Assembly (NCBI GenBank): GCA_028280735.1
Contig: JANQLH010000287.1
Location: 1 to 38,010, forward strand
Length of the DNA stretch: 38,010 nucleotides
DNA from: SAR324 cluster bacterium
Lineage (GTDB): Bacteria; SAR324; XYD2-FULL-50-16
Reading direction: 5' to 3'
The position numbers and the translations under genes were made by a program. Positions 24,282 to 32,436 of this stretch are shown here, piece after piece. The notes beneath the pieces are model-generated. The model was not told where the DNA came from, ran no database searches, and was given only the letters and a program-made list of their open reading frames with translations. Every line of letters starts with the position of its first letter. Position 1 is the stretch's first letter.

Positions 24282-24518
24282 TTATTGAAAGAAATTAACA
24301 GAATAAAAGTCGATGGCCCGTTGTCCCAGTTCTGTTGGCATATCAAAACCATGAATACCTGTTTCCACAGCTTCTTCGATTCCGTATTGAACCAGCGCTT
24401 TATTCCCGATTGGTAACATTGCTTTGGGCATTGCTTTGGTAGCTGGAAGGAATCTCGTTCCATCAACGGCTACCGGTAAAAGACTTTTTTTGATCATAGC
24501 TTTACTTGCTGTGTTCAT
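24282..24518 (-). pseudogene. galU fragment (UTP-glucose-1-phosphate uridylyltransferase N-terminus)
   Basis: Only 78 codons remain of an enzyme normally near 290 residues. Residues 9-55 follow the GalU opening: KSLLPVAVDGTRFLPATKAM, then PKAMLPIGNKALVQYGIEEA. The nucleotide-binding glycine pattern (usually VAGLGTRF) is altered to VAVDGTRF, and the frame ends after LGQRAIDFYSVNFF, a decayed version of the GRGKRAIEDHFD region. The rest of the gene is absent from the following DNA. It is a non-functional relic, probably left by recombination. Confidence 0.75.
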
Positions 24519-24608
24519 CGAATGTAACGAAGTTTTTAATGTTTTAATCTCTGCCGGGATGTTGGAAACCTGGATTCAGGATAAAAATCGTTGTCCGCAT
24601 TGGGGTGA

Positions 24609-24899
24609 CTATTCAGCAAGCCTGTTCGATATTTCCTTGAGCCGGATTAATTGTTGAATGTAAAGTGGGAATGTGACAGCTATTTCAATGTATTCAAATA
24701 CATACAACAAAACCGATAATATCAATCCATAATTGATAACACCACTATCAATGACGGTAATCGGGGTATACACAAACAATGCGATCACACCAAGCCAGAT
24801 AATTAAATAGTTAAACGTCTCCAAATCGGAAAGCCTGATATTCCATTTCATTAACACCTTGAAATAATTTTTAATTAATTTCTTGTCCTTGGTTTTCAA
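24609..24899 (-). CDS. Small membrane protein of unknown function
   Basis: A 96-residue protein I do not recognise. It has a basic N-terminal part (KTKDKKLIKNYFKVLMKW), two hydrophobic segments (about 28-46, YLIIWLGVIALFVYTPITV, and 54-76, NYGLILSVLLYVFEYIEIAV) and a charged C-terminal end. No motif suggests a function. It might be the remains of a larger membrane protein, as the neighbourhood contains other broken genes. Confidence 0.5.
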   Translation of the reverse strand: MKTKDKKLIKNYFKVLMKWNIRLSDLETFNYLIIWLGVIALFVYTPITVIDSGVINYGLILSVLLYVFEYIEIAVTFPLYIQQLIRLKEISNRLAE

Positions 24900-25110
24900 G
24901 GTTTCAACTTGTGTTTCTAATTGATTGTTGTAGTTCGAGTTTAGCTTAAAATTCAGCCTTCCGGTAAACGCATAAATGATTATTATTTGTTAGTAAATTC
25001 ACTCTTCCATTTTGCTTTAGTTAAGCGATTATGTCATTACACCTGACGGCAGATCATCTTTTTTACAATTGTCTCAAGCTTGCTTGTCAGCAACACCCGG
25101 TGTTACCGGC

Positions 25111-25491
25111 TCAGTTCAAACTGAGTTTCCAGCTTATTCCATAGAGAGCCGTCAAAACCAAACAATAGCCGACAATGAACCAAGCCATTGCATAGCTCAT
25201 GTCGAAAAAGATGAATTGGTTTACCGCCCTTATCAAATAAAAGCCTGCAATAAAGAGCAGGATGATCCGCCCGGTTCCGGTCGAAGTCATTTCCCCCCTT
25301 TTGAACACCGAGAGGTAGGCAAACAGACCAAAGACCAAAATAAGATGAATGTTCAGTACCTGCATGACTGCCCGTTGCAGAAAATCGAGCGACTGCAGGC
25401 TTTCTTTCCAATTGAACATCTTCCAAAACATTATGTGAAACAAAGCATTAAAAGCATTTAAAAACCCGCCTATCAACAATAATGTTTTCAT
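25111..25491 (-). CDS. Four-segment integral membrane protein of unknown function
   Basis: A 126-residue hydrophobic protein with four probable membrane segments (about 1-24, 45-63, 74-93 and 99-122). The first, MKTLLLIGGFLNAFNALFHI, and NIHLILVFGLFAYLSVFKRG are typical of small uncharacterised bacterial membrane proteins. A GGGGATAAT ribosome-binding region precedes the ATG. I see no catalytic motif. Confidence 0.7.
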   Translation of the reverse strand: MKTLLLIGGFLNAFNALFHIMFWKMFNWKESLQSLDFLQRAVMQVLNIHLILVFGLFAYLSVFKRGEMTSTGTGRIILLFIAGFYLIRAVNQFIFFDMSYAMAWFIVGYCLVLTALYGISWKLSLN

Positions 25492-25707
25492 ATTATCCCC
25501 TCCCTAGATAGATATATGTGAAAAATACATTAATAAAATACAATAAAAACGCCTTTAAATTATAGTATATTCATAATAAGGTCAAGATGCGATCATTTGT
25601 CAGATAAAAGCATTGATATTACAACATTTAAGTAAAGAATGGCTTTTTCAGAAAAGGAAGTATCAAACAAATAACACTTTACTACTTAAAAAAATCTGTT
25701 TTTGTAA

Positions 25708-26163
25708 TCGCAGTCGGAAAGATACGAAACCGGAAAAAGATTAGATACTGTTTTCCCTTGGATAGAGGGTAAGGAATCAAATTACACAAATGTTGGTTGT
25801 TCTTTTACTGGTTCGGTTCTGCTGGATGCGATGTTAAAACCAAGAAGTGAAGAAGCTTTATCAGGGGAGATTGATTGGTATTGTCAGTTGAATGAAAGAG
25901 CACATGCCTGCATGCCGAATGATATCAAGTCATTCGAAGAAGGAACCTTTTCATGGGATGAGCTTTTGAATCCGATTCCAGTCATTTATGGTGATAGAGA
26001 GAGCTCTATTTCCAATCAAGATCATGAAGAACTCTTATCCGGGTGAACTTTAAATACCGGATTCTGTTTGGAAAAAGATGGGGAGGGGAAAGCCATCTTT
26101 GATTGTCGAAAATATTCTATGGAAGCCGAAACCTGTTTTAAAGCGGCTAAGTTAAAGGTTTAG
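25708..26163 (+). pseudogene. Interrupted reading frame of unknown family
   Basis: One plus-strand frame stays open from 25708 to 26163 apart from a single TGA at 26044-26046. The part before the stop contains RLDTVFPWIEGKESNYTNVG, GEIDWYCQLNERAHACMP and FSWDELLNPIPVIYGD, and the part after the stop, TGFCLEKDGEGKAIFDCRKY and onwards, looks equally coding. No ribosome-binding site or proper start is seen near 25708; an internal ATG lies at 25831. I do not recognise the family. The simplest view is a decayed, 5'-truncated gene. It is the only plus-strand candidate between the IS and pbpC. Confidence 0.4.
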
Positions 26164-26593
26164 GAGGGGGTGACGGTTTCCATGCGGCAGGAGGTCTGTT
26201 GTCGAATTGCGGGAGATCGTCTTGTATTTCATACCATTGGGCCTTGGACCCCACGAAAATATGTGCCTCCGGTCTTATGCCCGGGTCCCCTTCAATAGTT
26301 CCCAGTGTTAACGAAGTAAGCTCGCCCTTTTCGGTTCCTCCCAAAGTAGAGCCGCACTCACTACAAAAACACCAGCCGGCACCTGACGTCGTTTCGTAGA
26401 TCTTTACAAGTTCCTCTCCCGATACCCACTTGAAAGCCCCCGGTTTAAAATCCGCATAAGTCGAAAATGCAGCGCCGTGCTGCCGCCTGCACATGGAACA
26501 ATGGCAATGGTCGGCATTGTAAAGTGCACCGGTGATTTCATACCGAACCTGCCCACATAAGCATCTACCTTTAATTATTTCCTTGGTTTCCAT
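26147..26593 (-). CDS. GFA-family zinc protein (CENP-V/GFA domain)
   Basis: A 148-residue member of the glutathione-dependent formaldehyde-activating (GFA) fold family. Seen: cysteines C11 and C13 in GRCLCGQVRYE, C30, C32 and C35 in ADHCHCSMCRRQHGA, and C77 and C80 in GWCFCSECGSTLGG, the two zinc sites of the fold, followed by LTLGTIEGDPGIRPEAHIFV. Most members have unknown substrates, so the enzyme name should be used with caution. Full length; all expected ligands are present. Confidence 0.9.
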   Translation of the reverse strand: METKEIIKGRCLCGQVRYEITGALYNADHCHCSMCRRQHGAAFSTYADFKPGAFKWVSGEELVKIYETTSGAGWCFCSECGSTLGGTEKGELTSLTLGTIEGDPGIRPEAHIFVGSKAQWYEIQDDLPQFDNRPPAAWKPSPPPKPLT

Positions 26594-26667
26594 CCGTTTG
26601 CCTCTTGGTCACTGTTTACAAATGTTATTGAATAGTTTTTTTCTTTTACGAAATTTACCATAATGAA

Positions 26668-26954
26668 TCAACCTTCGATTTCGGCCAAGTGAACATGGTA
26701 CGCTTTATGGACGTTGCACTTAAAGTCTACGCCCGAAGCAGAAACATAACCGACCAATGGTGAATCGCTTTCTGCAACCAGGAGTAGAGAGTTTGACTGC
26801 TTCATGAATCCTCGAATAAATTCCGTTTGCTTCTCCGGCGAAACATCTCTTTCTCCGGTTTTAACATCATGAATCCCGTTTTTTCATCGAGTCTTGCACT
26901 CACTTCAAGAAAAGACTTGGCATCATCAGCTTGTATCTCTCTTATGCATATCAT
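26668..26954 (-). pseudogene. GNAT acetyltransferase, frameshifted and truncated
   Basis: The frame starting at ATG 26954 reads ICIREIQADDAKSFLEVSAR followed by LDEKTGFMMLKP, then runs out near 26850. The coding sense goes on in another frame as ERDVSPEKQTEFIRGFMKQS and then LLLVAESDSPLVGYVSASG, and stops at 26668. This is the N-terminal half of a GNAT acetyltransferase with one frameshift; the acetyl-CoA binding half is gone. A palindromic element lies 18 bases before its start. Confidence 0.65.
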
Positions 26955-26971
26955 TTTTTATGTTGAATACC

Positions 26972-27127
26972 CAGACTGTGTCATGATTCGAATATTTGAC
27001 TACTTTGCGAGGAACGTGACTCTTTGTCATTCCGGGTCATGAGATGCGAAGCCTGCAGCATCGATCGGAATGACAAAGAGTCAAGTTCTTTACAATGTAG
27101 ATATAATTCAAATTATGACACAGTCTG
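26972..27127. repeat. Nested palindromic element (family B, copy 1)
   Basis: The ends CAGACTGTGTCAT and ATGACACAGTCTG are perfect inverted repeats with further partial pairing inside. Nested within is a second perfect 17-base inverted pair, GACTCTTTGTCATTCCG (27018-27034) and its complement (27066-27082), enclosing the sequence CGGGTCATGAGATGCGAAGC, which recurs at 32466 and 37970. No coding capacity. Related ends occur at 32310-32425 and 35295-35343. Confidence 0.7.
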
Positions 27128-27237
27128 ACCGGTTAACATGATTGTGTATGAGATTTTGACGTCACCCTAGGTTTTGCCGGCATGGAACAAGTGATGCTGT
27201 TCGGGCAGTTTACAAAATGCTATGGCAAATCGAATTT

Positions 27238-27903
27238 TTAAGATCTAGGGCATACTTTTGGCGGGTTTTGGCAGTTTTTCATTAAGTATTTCATCACGCT
27301 GCCTGATGTTTGTTTCATACGTATCGATAGATCAAAACCCGCACTTTTCAGTCCTTTAGCGGTCCATGTATTACAGGTATTAAAGAGGTGGTAGGTTCCT
27401 TCACCTTGGTAAAATTGACTATGACCATAGACACCTTTAACTGTTTTGACAACGCGTTCATTTGAGTCATGAAAAAAACTATTTGAGATAAACTGGCGCA
27501 ATGACTTCAACTGCGAGTTGGTTAATTCAAGCTCAAAAACTTGGCTGCCGGCAAAATACACCTCTGGATTGGAGTACACGGCGACAACGTGGACTACAGA
27601 GTCGGTTGGCCATAATATTGCCTGCAGCGCCAGGCCGATAGTAATATCCTGAGCCTGGTAAAAACCCCTATCTCCCCATCCAAATTCAATAAAGGGAGCT
27701 TCACCAAATTTTTCAAGCAAAAACGGCATGATTTCAACGGCATCTTGAGCAGAAAGTACAATTCCGGTATGCCAACCATGATTGGTTATCGCGATTTTGT
27801 GGGGTGTAATGCTTTGATTGGAGTCTAGGTGGTCAACAACATATGGTCTGCCTGAACAGCTTTGTATGAAAAGAAGACACAGAATAAGAACTGAAAATCT
27901 CAT
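27238..27903 (-). CDS. DUF2459 lipoprotein (TIGR02117-like)
   Basis: A predicted 221-residue protein of the DUF2459 family, function unknown. Seen (from ATG 27903): lipoprotein signal MRFSVLILCLLFIQSC, then the family pattern ITNHGWHTGIVL near 39-50, EFGWGDRGFYQAQD near 71-84, an invariant-looking LFNTCNTWTAKGLKSAGF near 180-197. The conserved His and Cys suggest an NlpC/P60-like papain fold, as has been proposed for similar families; this is inference. The frame is open to 27915 but ATG 27903 gives a proper signal peptide and directly follows the GNAT stop, so the two are probably co-transcribed. Confidence 0.82.
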   Translation of the reverse strand: MRFSVLILCLLFIQSCSGRPYVVDHLDSNQSITPHKIAITNHGWHTGIVLSAQDAVEIMPFLLEKFGEAPFIEFGWGDRGFYQAQDITIGLALQAILWPTDSVVHVVAVYSNPEVYFAGSQVFELELTNSQLKSLRQFISNSFFHDSNERVVKTVKGVYGHSQFYQGEGTYHLFNTCNTWTAKGLKSAGFDLSIRMKQTSGSVMKYLMKNCQNPPKVCPRS

Positions 27904-27904
27904 C

Positions 27905-28381
27905 TCAATCAACAATGTGACGTTTAAAGGGTGTAAATCGAATTCCGTTTACTACGGACTCATGACCGCTTGCAGTAAAACCAAGGCTTTCGTATGCAGT
28001 GTAAGAATTAGGAGAAGAATTAACAGTCACTTCCCTGGTATTCGGTGATTTCTTCAAGATATGGCTTATGGCATATTCCATTAAACCTTTTCCAATACCT
28101 TGTCCCTGGTGGTTACTTTCTACGAAAAACCACGAAATATGATTATTTTCTTTTGTTTTTAGCACACCGGCAATGACTCCTTTGAATAAAGCAAGGAAAA
28201 CAGTGTGACCGTGTGTAGCCCCGTCTTTTTTTAATACTTCAGGATCGGTAGTTTTTTGGAATTCCCGTGTTCCTTCTTCTGAATATATGGGTGAAATAAA
28301 CTCAATAAATACCGCATTGGCAAACTCACATACTTTCTCTTCTTCACCTGGTTTCATTGTGCGGTATTCAATCCCATTCAT
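27905..28381 (-). CDS. GNAT-family N-acetyltransferase
   Basis: A 158-residue acetyltransferase that would transfer an acetyl group from acetyl-CoA to an unknown amine. Seen: motif A region WFFVESNHQGQGIGKGLMEY with the pyrophosphate-binding QGQGIG (92-97), a preceding strand VIAGVLKTKENN, and the C-terminal VNSSPNSYTAYESLGFTASG typical of the family end. Complete in length. It is followed one base later by the DUF2459 gene. Confidence 0.88.
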   Translation of the reverse strand: MNGIEYRTMKPGEEEKVCEFANAVFIEFISPIYSEEGTREFQKTTDPEVLKKDGATHGHTVFLALFKGVIAGVLKTKENNHISWFFVESNHQGQGIGKGLMEYAISHILKKSPNTREVTVNSSPNSYTAYESLGFTASGHESVVNGIRFTPFKRHIVD

Positions 28382-28401
28382 TTACTGCCCCCAATGGTTG
28401 A

Positions 28402-28627
28402 TTAGTGTCCGGAAGAAAAATCGCTAAACCCTTTCCCAGCCATTTGTCATATTGGAATTTAACTTGAAGATTAACCGGCTGTCAGCCATCAGCGTTCAGC
28501 TTATGGAATTACAATCCAAGCAAAAACCGGCTGAGAGCGGATCGTTGAAAGCACTGAACGCCGAAGCGCCAAGCTGTTTTTAAACTATCATTGTTATGGG
28601 TTAAACAGGTTTTCGTTCAGGCACTAA
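28402..28627. repeat. MITE-like element (family A, copy 2)
   Basis: The left end TTAGTGTCCGGAAGAAAAAT and the reverse of the right end TTAGTGCCTGAACGAAAACC are inverted copies that go on into (C/T)TAAACCC/TTTAACCC, giving about 30-base ends around 226 bp. No open frame. The right 90 bases match 16296-16383 closely. The outer TTA/TAA may be part of the target site. Confidence 0.75.
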
Positions 28628-28675
28628 TTAATGATGATCTCACCAGGATCACCTCCTGTGTAAATGCTATTTAAG

Positions 28676-29170
28676 CTACACTTTTAATGCATGCTTAAAC
28701 TTTTCATTATATATTGATTTGTAACTTACTGTTATATGGAGGTGTTTTCTCAACAACTTGAAATTTTTTATAGAATTTTCAGTCAGCTTTGTCTTATCTA
28801 AATAAATCAGGTTTATTGAACGACCAGATAGAATGGAATGATTTTGAGTAATTGTATGTAAAACAAATCCGGAATTTACAATTTTTAGCTTTTTGAGTAC
28901 CAGCATCCATGTTTTAAAATTTGAATGACCGATGAACTCGTTATCGATAAACAAACAAATTTCTTCAATAATGGCCGGTCCAAATCCATCATTGCTCAAT
29001 CGCATTCCTATAAAACCGTGAGATTTTACGGACTGTACCTGAAAATTCAAAATTGGTTTAACAGAAAGCTTGTTATGCCTTCTCATTAATGTGCTTTGCC
29101 AAATTGTCACGATTACCGCAGAAATGGCAACGACAGCTGAAGCTATGCTTATGATAATTTCAGGAGACAT
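28676..29170 (-). CDS. Membrane-anchored protein of unknown function
   Basis: A predicted 164-residue protein with an N-terminal membrane segment (MSPEIIISIASAVVAISAVI, then VTIWQST) and a soluble C-terminal domain containing NFQVQSVKSHGFIGMRLSND, then GFGPAIIEEICLFID. This plan, one membrane helix followed by a beta-rich domain with an NxGxGPA-like pattern, recurs in many uncharacterised bacterial proteins. The frame is open to 29365 but the extra residues do not look coded; ATG 29170 is chosen for the membrane segment although no good ribosome-binding site is seen. Confidence 0.6.
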   Translation of the reverse strand: MSPEIIISIASAVVAISAVIVTIWQSTLMRRHNKLSVKPILNFQVQSVKSHGFIGMRLSNDGFGPAIIEEICLFIDNEFIGHSNFKTWMLVLKKLKIVNSGFVLHTITQNHSILSGRSINLIYLDKTKLTENSIKNFKLLRKHLHITVSYKSIYNEKFKHALKV

Positions 29171-29589
29171 GTTGTTATAATTCGTAATTGCCTGATGCCT
29201 GGTAAGCCGGCAGCAGTTACCGTTTAATGCCGTATTGGGGACGATCCGACCCTTTATTTTCCCGGGTATTTCCGGAACCGATTGAAAATCCGAGCTAATC
29301 ATTGGGATTAATATCATGAAATTATTGGAATGAGCAAGATTATTGAGAGTGCTGACATGAGACACCGCGGTCTGGTAGATCCTTGAATGGTCTGTTGACA
29401 GACGCTGGATGGGGAGGGAGTGGCTTAACTGTTGTGATCTCGGGATTTGGAGAATTTGGATTTGTAGTTGTTGGCGGCATCAACCGCCGGTTTCAAATTG
29501 CGGACCAGGCGGCGCGGAGATACAGGTAATCGTTCGAAGCCAGAACAAAGTAAAACCTGACTCCCGAGCTAACAAAAATCCAACTTGGT
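29171..29589. other. Intergenic region after uppP
   Basis: About 420 bases in which I see no convincing gene. It includes a small GC hairpin, GGCGG...CCGCC near 29475-29490, and a GC-rich patch at 29480-29525. The open frames here lack coding character. Confidence 0.5.
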
Positions 29590-30387
29590 CTAGAAAAAAA
29601 CCAATCCAATGATTCCGAGGGGTATCAGGTAATAGCTGAAATAATAAAGTTTGCCGCCTTTAAGCAGCTTCAAAAGCCACACCAACGAGACAATGCCAAC
29701 AAAAAAACTTACCAGAAAACTGCTTGTGAGAACAAAAGGAGATACCTGGGAAAGCAGATTTTCGGAATCTCCAAGGTCTAAAATAACCGCGCCTAAAATA
29801 GCCGGAATAGCAATTAAGAAACTGAGTTCTCCGGCATCCTCTCTAGTCATACCGGACAATCGGGCTGCTGTAATCGTGATGCCGGATCGGGATATGCCGG
29901 GAAGAATCCCGAATCCCTGGGCAATCCCAGCGATCAGTCCACTAAAAATTAAGCCCTTACTAAGACCCTTTCCTTTGTAGAAACGAAGAAAGAGAAGAAT
30001 AAAGCCGGTCACAATGAAAAATAAAAACGTCAATTTCGGCTTACTTTCAACTTCCATTGGCTCGATGACTAATCCGATAGCGGCAGTGAAGATGGTACCA
30101 ATTATCACTGCAGGTAACATCAATAAGTTTTTATTATCGCTTTCATCTGACTTTCCAATAGTAAATCTGCCTGTTGAGATGACAATAGCAGCTATTTTTT
30201 TTCGAAATACAAGTAAGATAGCGAAAAGGGTCGCTAAATGTAACAAAACATCAAAAAGAACAGGAATATTACCCAGTTCAAGTAAATTTCTTAAAACGAG
30301 CAAATGCCCGGAGCTTGATATCGGAAGAAATTCTGCGACCCCCTGAAAGACTCCAAGAGCCACTCCTTGCCACAATTCCATTTTCAT
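29590..30387 (-). CDS. uppP: Undecaprenyl-diphosphate phosphatase (BacA/UppP)
   Basis: A 265-residue integral membrane enzyme that dephosphorylates undecaprenyl diphosphate so the lipid carrier can be reused in peptidoglycan and other wall polymer synthesis; it also gives bacitracin tolerance. Seen: EFLPISSSGHL (19-29) and GILPGISRSG (160-169), the two catalytic motifs of the family, and about eight hydrophobic segments. Normal length. It is the last gene downstream of the repeat-separated cassette-like array; whether it is a chromosomal neighbour or part of the array is open. Confidence 0.95.
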   Translation of the reverse strand: MKMELWQGVALGVFQGVAEFLPISSSGHLLVLRNLLELGNIPVLFDVLLHLATLFAILLVFRKKIAAIVISTGRFTIGKSDESDNKNLLMLPAVIIGTIFTAAIGLVIEPMEVESKPKLTFLFFIVTGFILLFLRFYKGKGLSKGLIFSGLIAGIAQGFGILPGISRSGITITAARLSGMTREDAGELSFLIAIPAILGAVILDLGDSENLLSQVSPFVLTSSFLVSFFVGIVSLVWLLKLLKGGKLYYFSYYLIPLGIIGLVFF

Positions 30388-30426
30388 TAGTTAAAGCATT
30401 ATAAAAAACATTCTGTATTTCTACCT

Positions 30427-30547
30427 TCCAACGCCTGGTTCGTTGGCTGTGTGCAAGGGTTTAGAGTTAACGAAACATTTGTAGGGAATTTGGATGTACG
30501 ACTTCATCGAAAGCCGGCTGTTGGTGCACTGCAAACCCTTAAACGTT
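30427..30547 (-). repeat. attC-like repeat 1
   Basis: Reads on the minus strand from the end of the 142-residue lipoprotein gene: GGGTTTGCAGTGC near one end and CGAACCAGGCGTTGG at the other, with the shared core CATCCAAATTCCC. The terminal GCGTTGGAA fits the R' core GTTRRRY except for its last base. End-to-end pairing is weaker than in the other copies. Confidence 0.5.
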
Positions 30548-30552
30548 TGTAT

Positions 30553-30981
30553 TTAATTTGATGGCACCAACCGGTAATTGTCAATCTTGATGTCATAGTT
30601 GATGTTCTTCTTGTAGGTTTTTCTTTTGTCATACTTCGCCGAATTTGGATACTTTGATGAAACTTTATAGATACTTGTATTGTCGCATCTCCCCTGTGCT
30701 TCAACCCAATGGATTGTATTACCTACCATGACGATTGAGCCTGAAACGACTAAAGTCGCAGGTCCGATGACAGCCAGTCCAACAAGGACATCTAATCCAT
30801 TTTTTGCTTCTGGCACCCAATCTGGATTCGGATCAATTGAGTTCTCTTTCAACTCCAGTCTTTTTGTGATTAAACTACAGTGATGAGCCTGATACTCGGA
30901 AACCTTAGGCGTGTACAAACAGGAATGAGTAAATAAGAGACATGCTAAAACACATAAAAGTCTGGGGATTCGAGAAACCAT
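30553..30981 (-). CDS. Lipoprotein of unknown function (cassette-like gene)
   Basis: A 142-residue protein with a lipoprotein-type signal (LCVLACLLFTHSC, C21). The mature part has a hydrophobic central stretch (DVLVGLAVIGPATLVVSGSI, about 64-83) that could cross or dip into a membrane, then a basic C-terminal tail (KYDKRKTYKKNINYDIKIDN). No family recognised. It is followed within 6 bases by an attC-like repeat, as expected for a gene cassette. Confidence 0.65.
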   Translation of the reverse strand: MVSRIPRLLCVLACLLFTHSCLYTPKVSEYQAHHCSLITKRLELKENSIDPNPDWVPEAKNGLDVLVGLAVIGPATLVVSGSIVMVGNTIHWVEAQGRCDNTSIYKVSSKYPNSAKYDKRKTYKKNINYDIKIDNYRLVPSN

Positions 30982-31010
30982 CTGTTTTTATTTAGTTATA
31001 AAGGAAGAAA

Positions 31011-31192
31011 CGTTTATCGCCGGGTTTCAGTTGTCGACCTGCTGGGAAATAGTGTTTTCGAATGACTTGCCGGGAACTTGGATAGTTGAACCCATCGAAG
31101 GCAGCATAACGGCCCACTGCAAATCCTCGTTCAGCAAACAGTTCAGATTGTGGCTCGCTGCGCTCACACAATTTAAGCTTATTCGTTAGAAG
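31011..31192 (-). repeat. attC-like repeat 2 (long form)
   Basis: Starts on the minus strand with TTCTAACGAATAAGC 8 bases after the toxin stop and ends CCCGGCGATAAACG. GATTTGCAGTGG near the start pairs with the CAACTGAAACCC at the end, leaving one unpaired G. An added hairpin module (ATTGTG...CACAAT and GTTTGCTGAAC) lies outside this stem and is shared with repeat 6. Confidence 0.6.
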
Positions 31193-31199
31193 CCGGATT

Positions 31200-31478
31200 C
31201 TAGGGAGTAAATATTTGTTTATTATGAACTATTGTTAGAACTTCAATTCCATTTGGAATACATTTGTAAATAAGGCGGTAGGAATAAACGAGGAACTCTC
31301 TTATATCCGGATTCCCGATTTCAGGAACTTCACGTCCCATTTTGGGGAAATCTAAGAGTGAATCTGCTTTAGTAATTATTTGTTCAGCAACTTGTTTTGC
31401 ATAATAATCAGAGTCTTGGGCAATGAAATCATGGATTCTTTTCAAATCTTCCTTTGCAGGAATTGACCAAATTACCAT
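31200..31478 (-). CDS. RelE/ParE-superfamily toxin
   Basis: A 92-residue toxin of the ParE/RelE type II family, acting either as an mRNA interferase or a gyrase inhibitor. Seen: WSIPAKEDLKRIHDFIAQDS at the start, the basic FPKMGREVPEIGNPDIREFL in the middle and YRLIYKCIPNGIEVLTIVHN near the end. The C-terminal H-N-K pattern is closer to ParE-like proteins. It overlaps its antitoxin gene by 7 bases and is followed at once by an attC-like repeat. Confidence 0.85.
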   Translation of the reverse strand: MVIWSIPAKEDLKRIHDFIAQDSDYYAKQVAEQIITKADSLLDFPKMGREVPEIGNPDIREFLVYSYRLIYKCIPNGIEVLTIVHNKQIFTP

Positions 31479-31651
31479 GATGATATTTCCTTTTTTAGCT
31501 CTTCGCTTGTGATTTTCTTACCTTCTTCAATTGCTTTCTCGCCCTTTCTTATTTTGTCAATTACATACAATTTGTACATAATTTCTTCCAAATCAACATT
31601 TTCCGGTAATGCTGAAATGGCTTTGATGGCTTCTTGCTTAAGTGTTTCCAT
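31472..31651 (-). CDS. Antitoxin of the RelE/ParE-type pair
   Basis: A 59-residue protein, too short for routine ORF listing, starting at ATG 31651 and overlapping the toxin start. Seen: METLKQEAIKAISALPENVD, LEEIMYKLYVIDKIRKGEKA, then an acidic-basic helical tail ending ISSW. Such small helical antitoxins preceding ParE/RelE toxins are common. Its place and overlap with the toxin are the main evidence. Confidence 0.8.
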   Translation of the reverse strand: METLKQEAIKAISALPENVDLEEIMYKLYVIDKIRKGEKAIEEGKKITSEELKKEISSW

Positions 31652-31744
31652 TCCTTAACCTATTTGGAATTGTTTTGTTTTCCCTTTACCCCAGTGAAGT
31701 ATACTTAAATTCCAAGAAATATACATCTGGAAACTCAGTAGGTT

Positions 31745-31868
31745 TTTAACGCGGGGTTTCAGTGGCTGCATGCAAAGTTTTTGTGTTCACGAAAGATTTG
31801 TCGGGAATTTGGATGTTTAACTTTGTCGAAGGCCGGTTGGCGTTCCACTGCAAACCTATATTATAATT
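31745..31868 (-). repeat. attC-like repeat 3
   Basis: On the minus strand AGGTTTGCAGTGG (near 31855) pairs with CCACTGAAACCC (near 31756) with one unpaired G; the outer end is CCGCGTTAAAAACC, containing GTTRRR. The core has CATCCAAATTCCC and AACACAAAAACTTTGCA as in the other copies. The upstream R''-like box is not evident. Confidence 0.6.
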
Positions 31869-31880
31869 AATCTTGACTTC

Positions 31881-32285
31881 CTATTTGAACAATTGCCATC
31901 TTTTACGAACCCCAAAATAAAGCATAATCGCAATTAAAATGCGTGCATAGTATGATTTAGCTCCTGGCAGTCCAAGAGAAACAATAAATGATAGTAAAAT
32001 AAGTAATTCCCCAATGAAATACCCAAAGACAGCCCATTTCTTCCACATAATGATGCCAAAGTAGCAGGCAACGAAGAACGCTTGTACTGACATAATGAAC
32101 CACCAACGGGCAGCTTGATAGTTCAACTGAAGAAACTCGGGATTAACGTTACCTCTTATTATGTCAAACCATATCAGTGGGATTGGTAAAATAATTGAAA
32201 AAACAAATAGTACTAACCAAATATTTATTAAGAACCCTCGATTTATTCTTTTAATTTCTTCACTTAAGGTATATGCGTCTTTCAT
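31881..32285 (-). CDS. Four-segment membrane protein of unknown function (cassette-like gene)
   Basis: A predicted 134-residue membrane protein with four hydrophobic segments (about 18-40, 59-78, 83-106 and 109-125), a basic C-terminal end (GVRKRWQLFK) and no known motif. ATG 32285 is preferred because GGAG lies 5 bases upstream; the frame reaches 32315 where it meets a palindromic element. Followed by an attC-like repeat after 12 bases. Confidence 0.65.
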   Translation of the reverse strand: MKDAYTLSEEIKRINRGFLINIWLVLFVFSIILPIPLIWFDIIRGNVNPEFLQLNYQAARWWFIMSVQAFFVACYFGIIMWKKWAVFGYFIGELLILLSFIVSLGLPGAKSYYARILIAIMLYFGVRKRWQLFK

Positions 32286-32309
32286 TTTTCTCCATTTCCG
32301 TGGATGCCG

Positions 32310-32425
32310 GATCAACAGACCGTGTCGTAATAGAAAAATTTATGAGTTTTCCAAGTTTAACCGACGTTTAGTCTATTAAAATAGAAAAACCATAAATTTT
32401 ACTATTGTGACACAGCCTGTTGATC
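32310..32425. repeat. Palindromic element (family B, copy 2)
   Basis: The outer GATCAACAG...CTGTTGATC are perfect inverted ends, continuing as CAGACCGTGTCGTAATAG against CAGGCTGTGTCACAATAG and on to AAATTTATG. Total about 116 bp with arms near 40 bases. The right half (32371-32419) is almost identical to 35295-35343. It lies between an attC-like repeat and the start of the membrane-protein gene. Confidence 0.7.
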
Positions 32426-32436
32426 TGTAGAGTATC

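Noticed and set aside
25069-25461. Plus-strand 130-codon frame opposite the four-segment membrane protein
   Set aside because: The minus-strand frame has clear membrane segments and a ribosome-binding site; the plus-strand peptide has neither.
25708-26163. Selenocysteine read-through at the TGA at 26044-26046
   Set aside because: The frame continues sensibly after the TGA, but there is no recognisable selenoprotein family, no proper start and no clear stem-loop after the stop. Decay is simpler.
29171-29365. Longer start for the membrane-anchored protein at 28676-29170
   Set aside because: The N-terminal 65 residues look like translated spacer and place the membrane segment internally.
29409-29612. 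Small plus-strand frame after uppP
   Set aside because: Tryptophan/cysteine-rich peptide with no domain or conserved look; overlaps the uppP 3' end.
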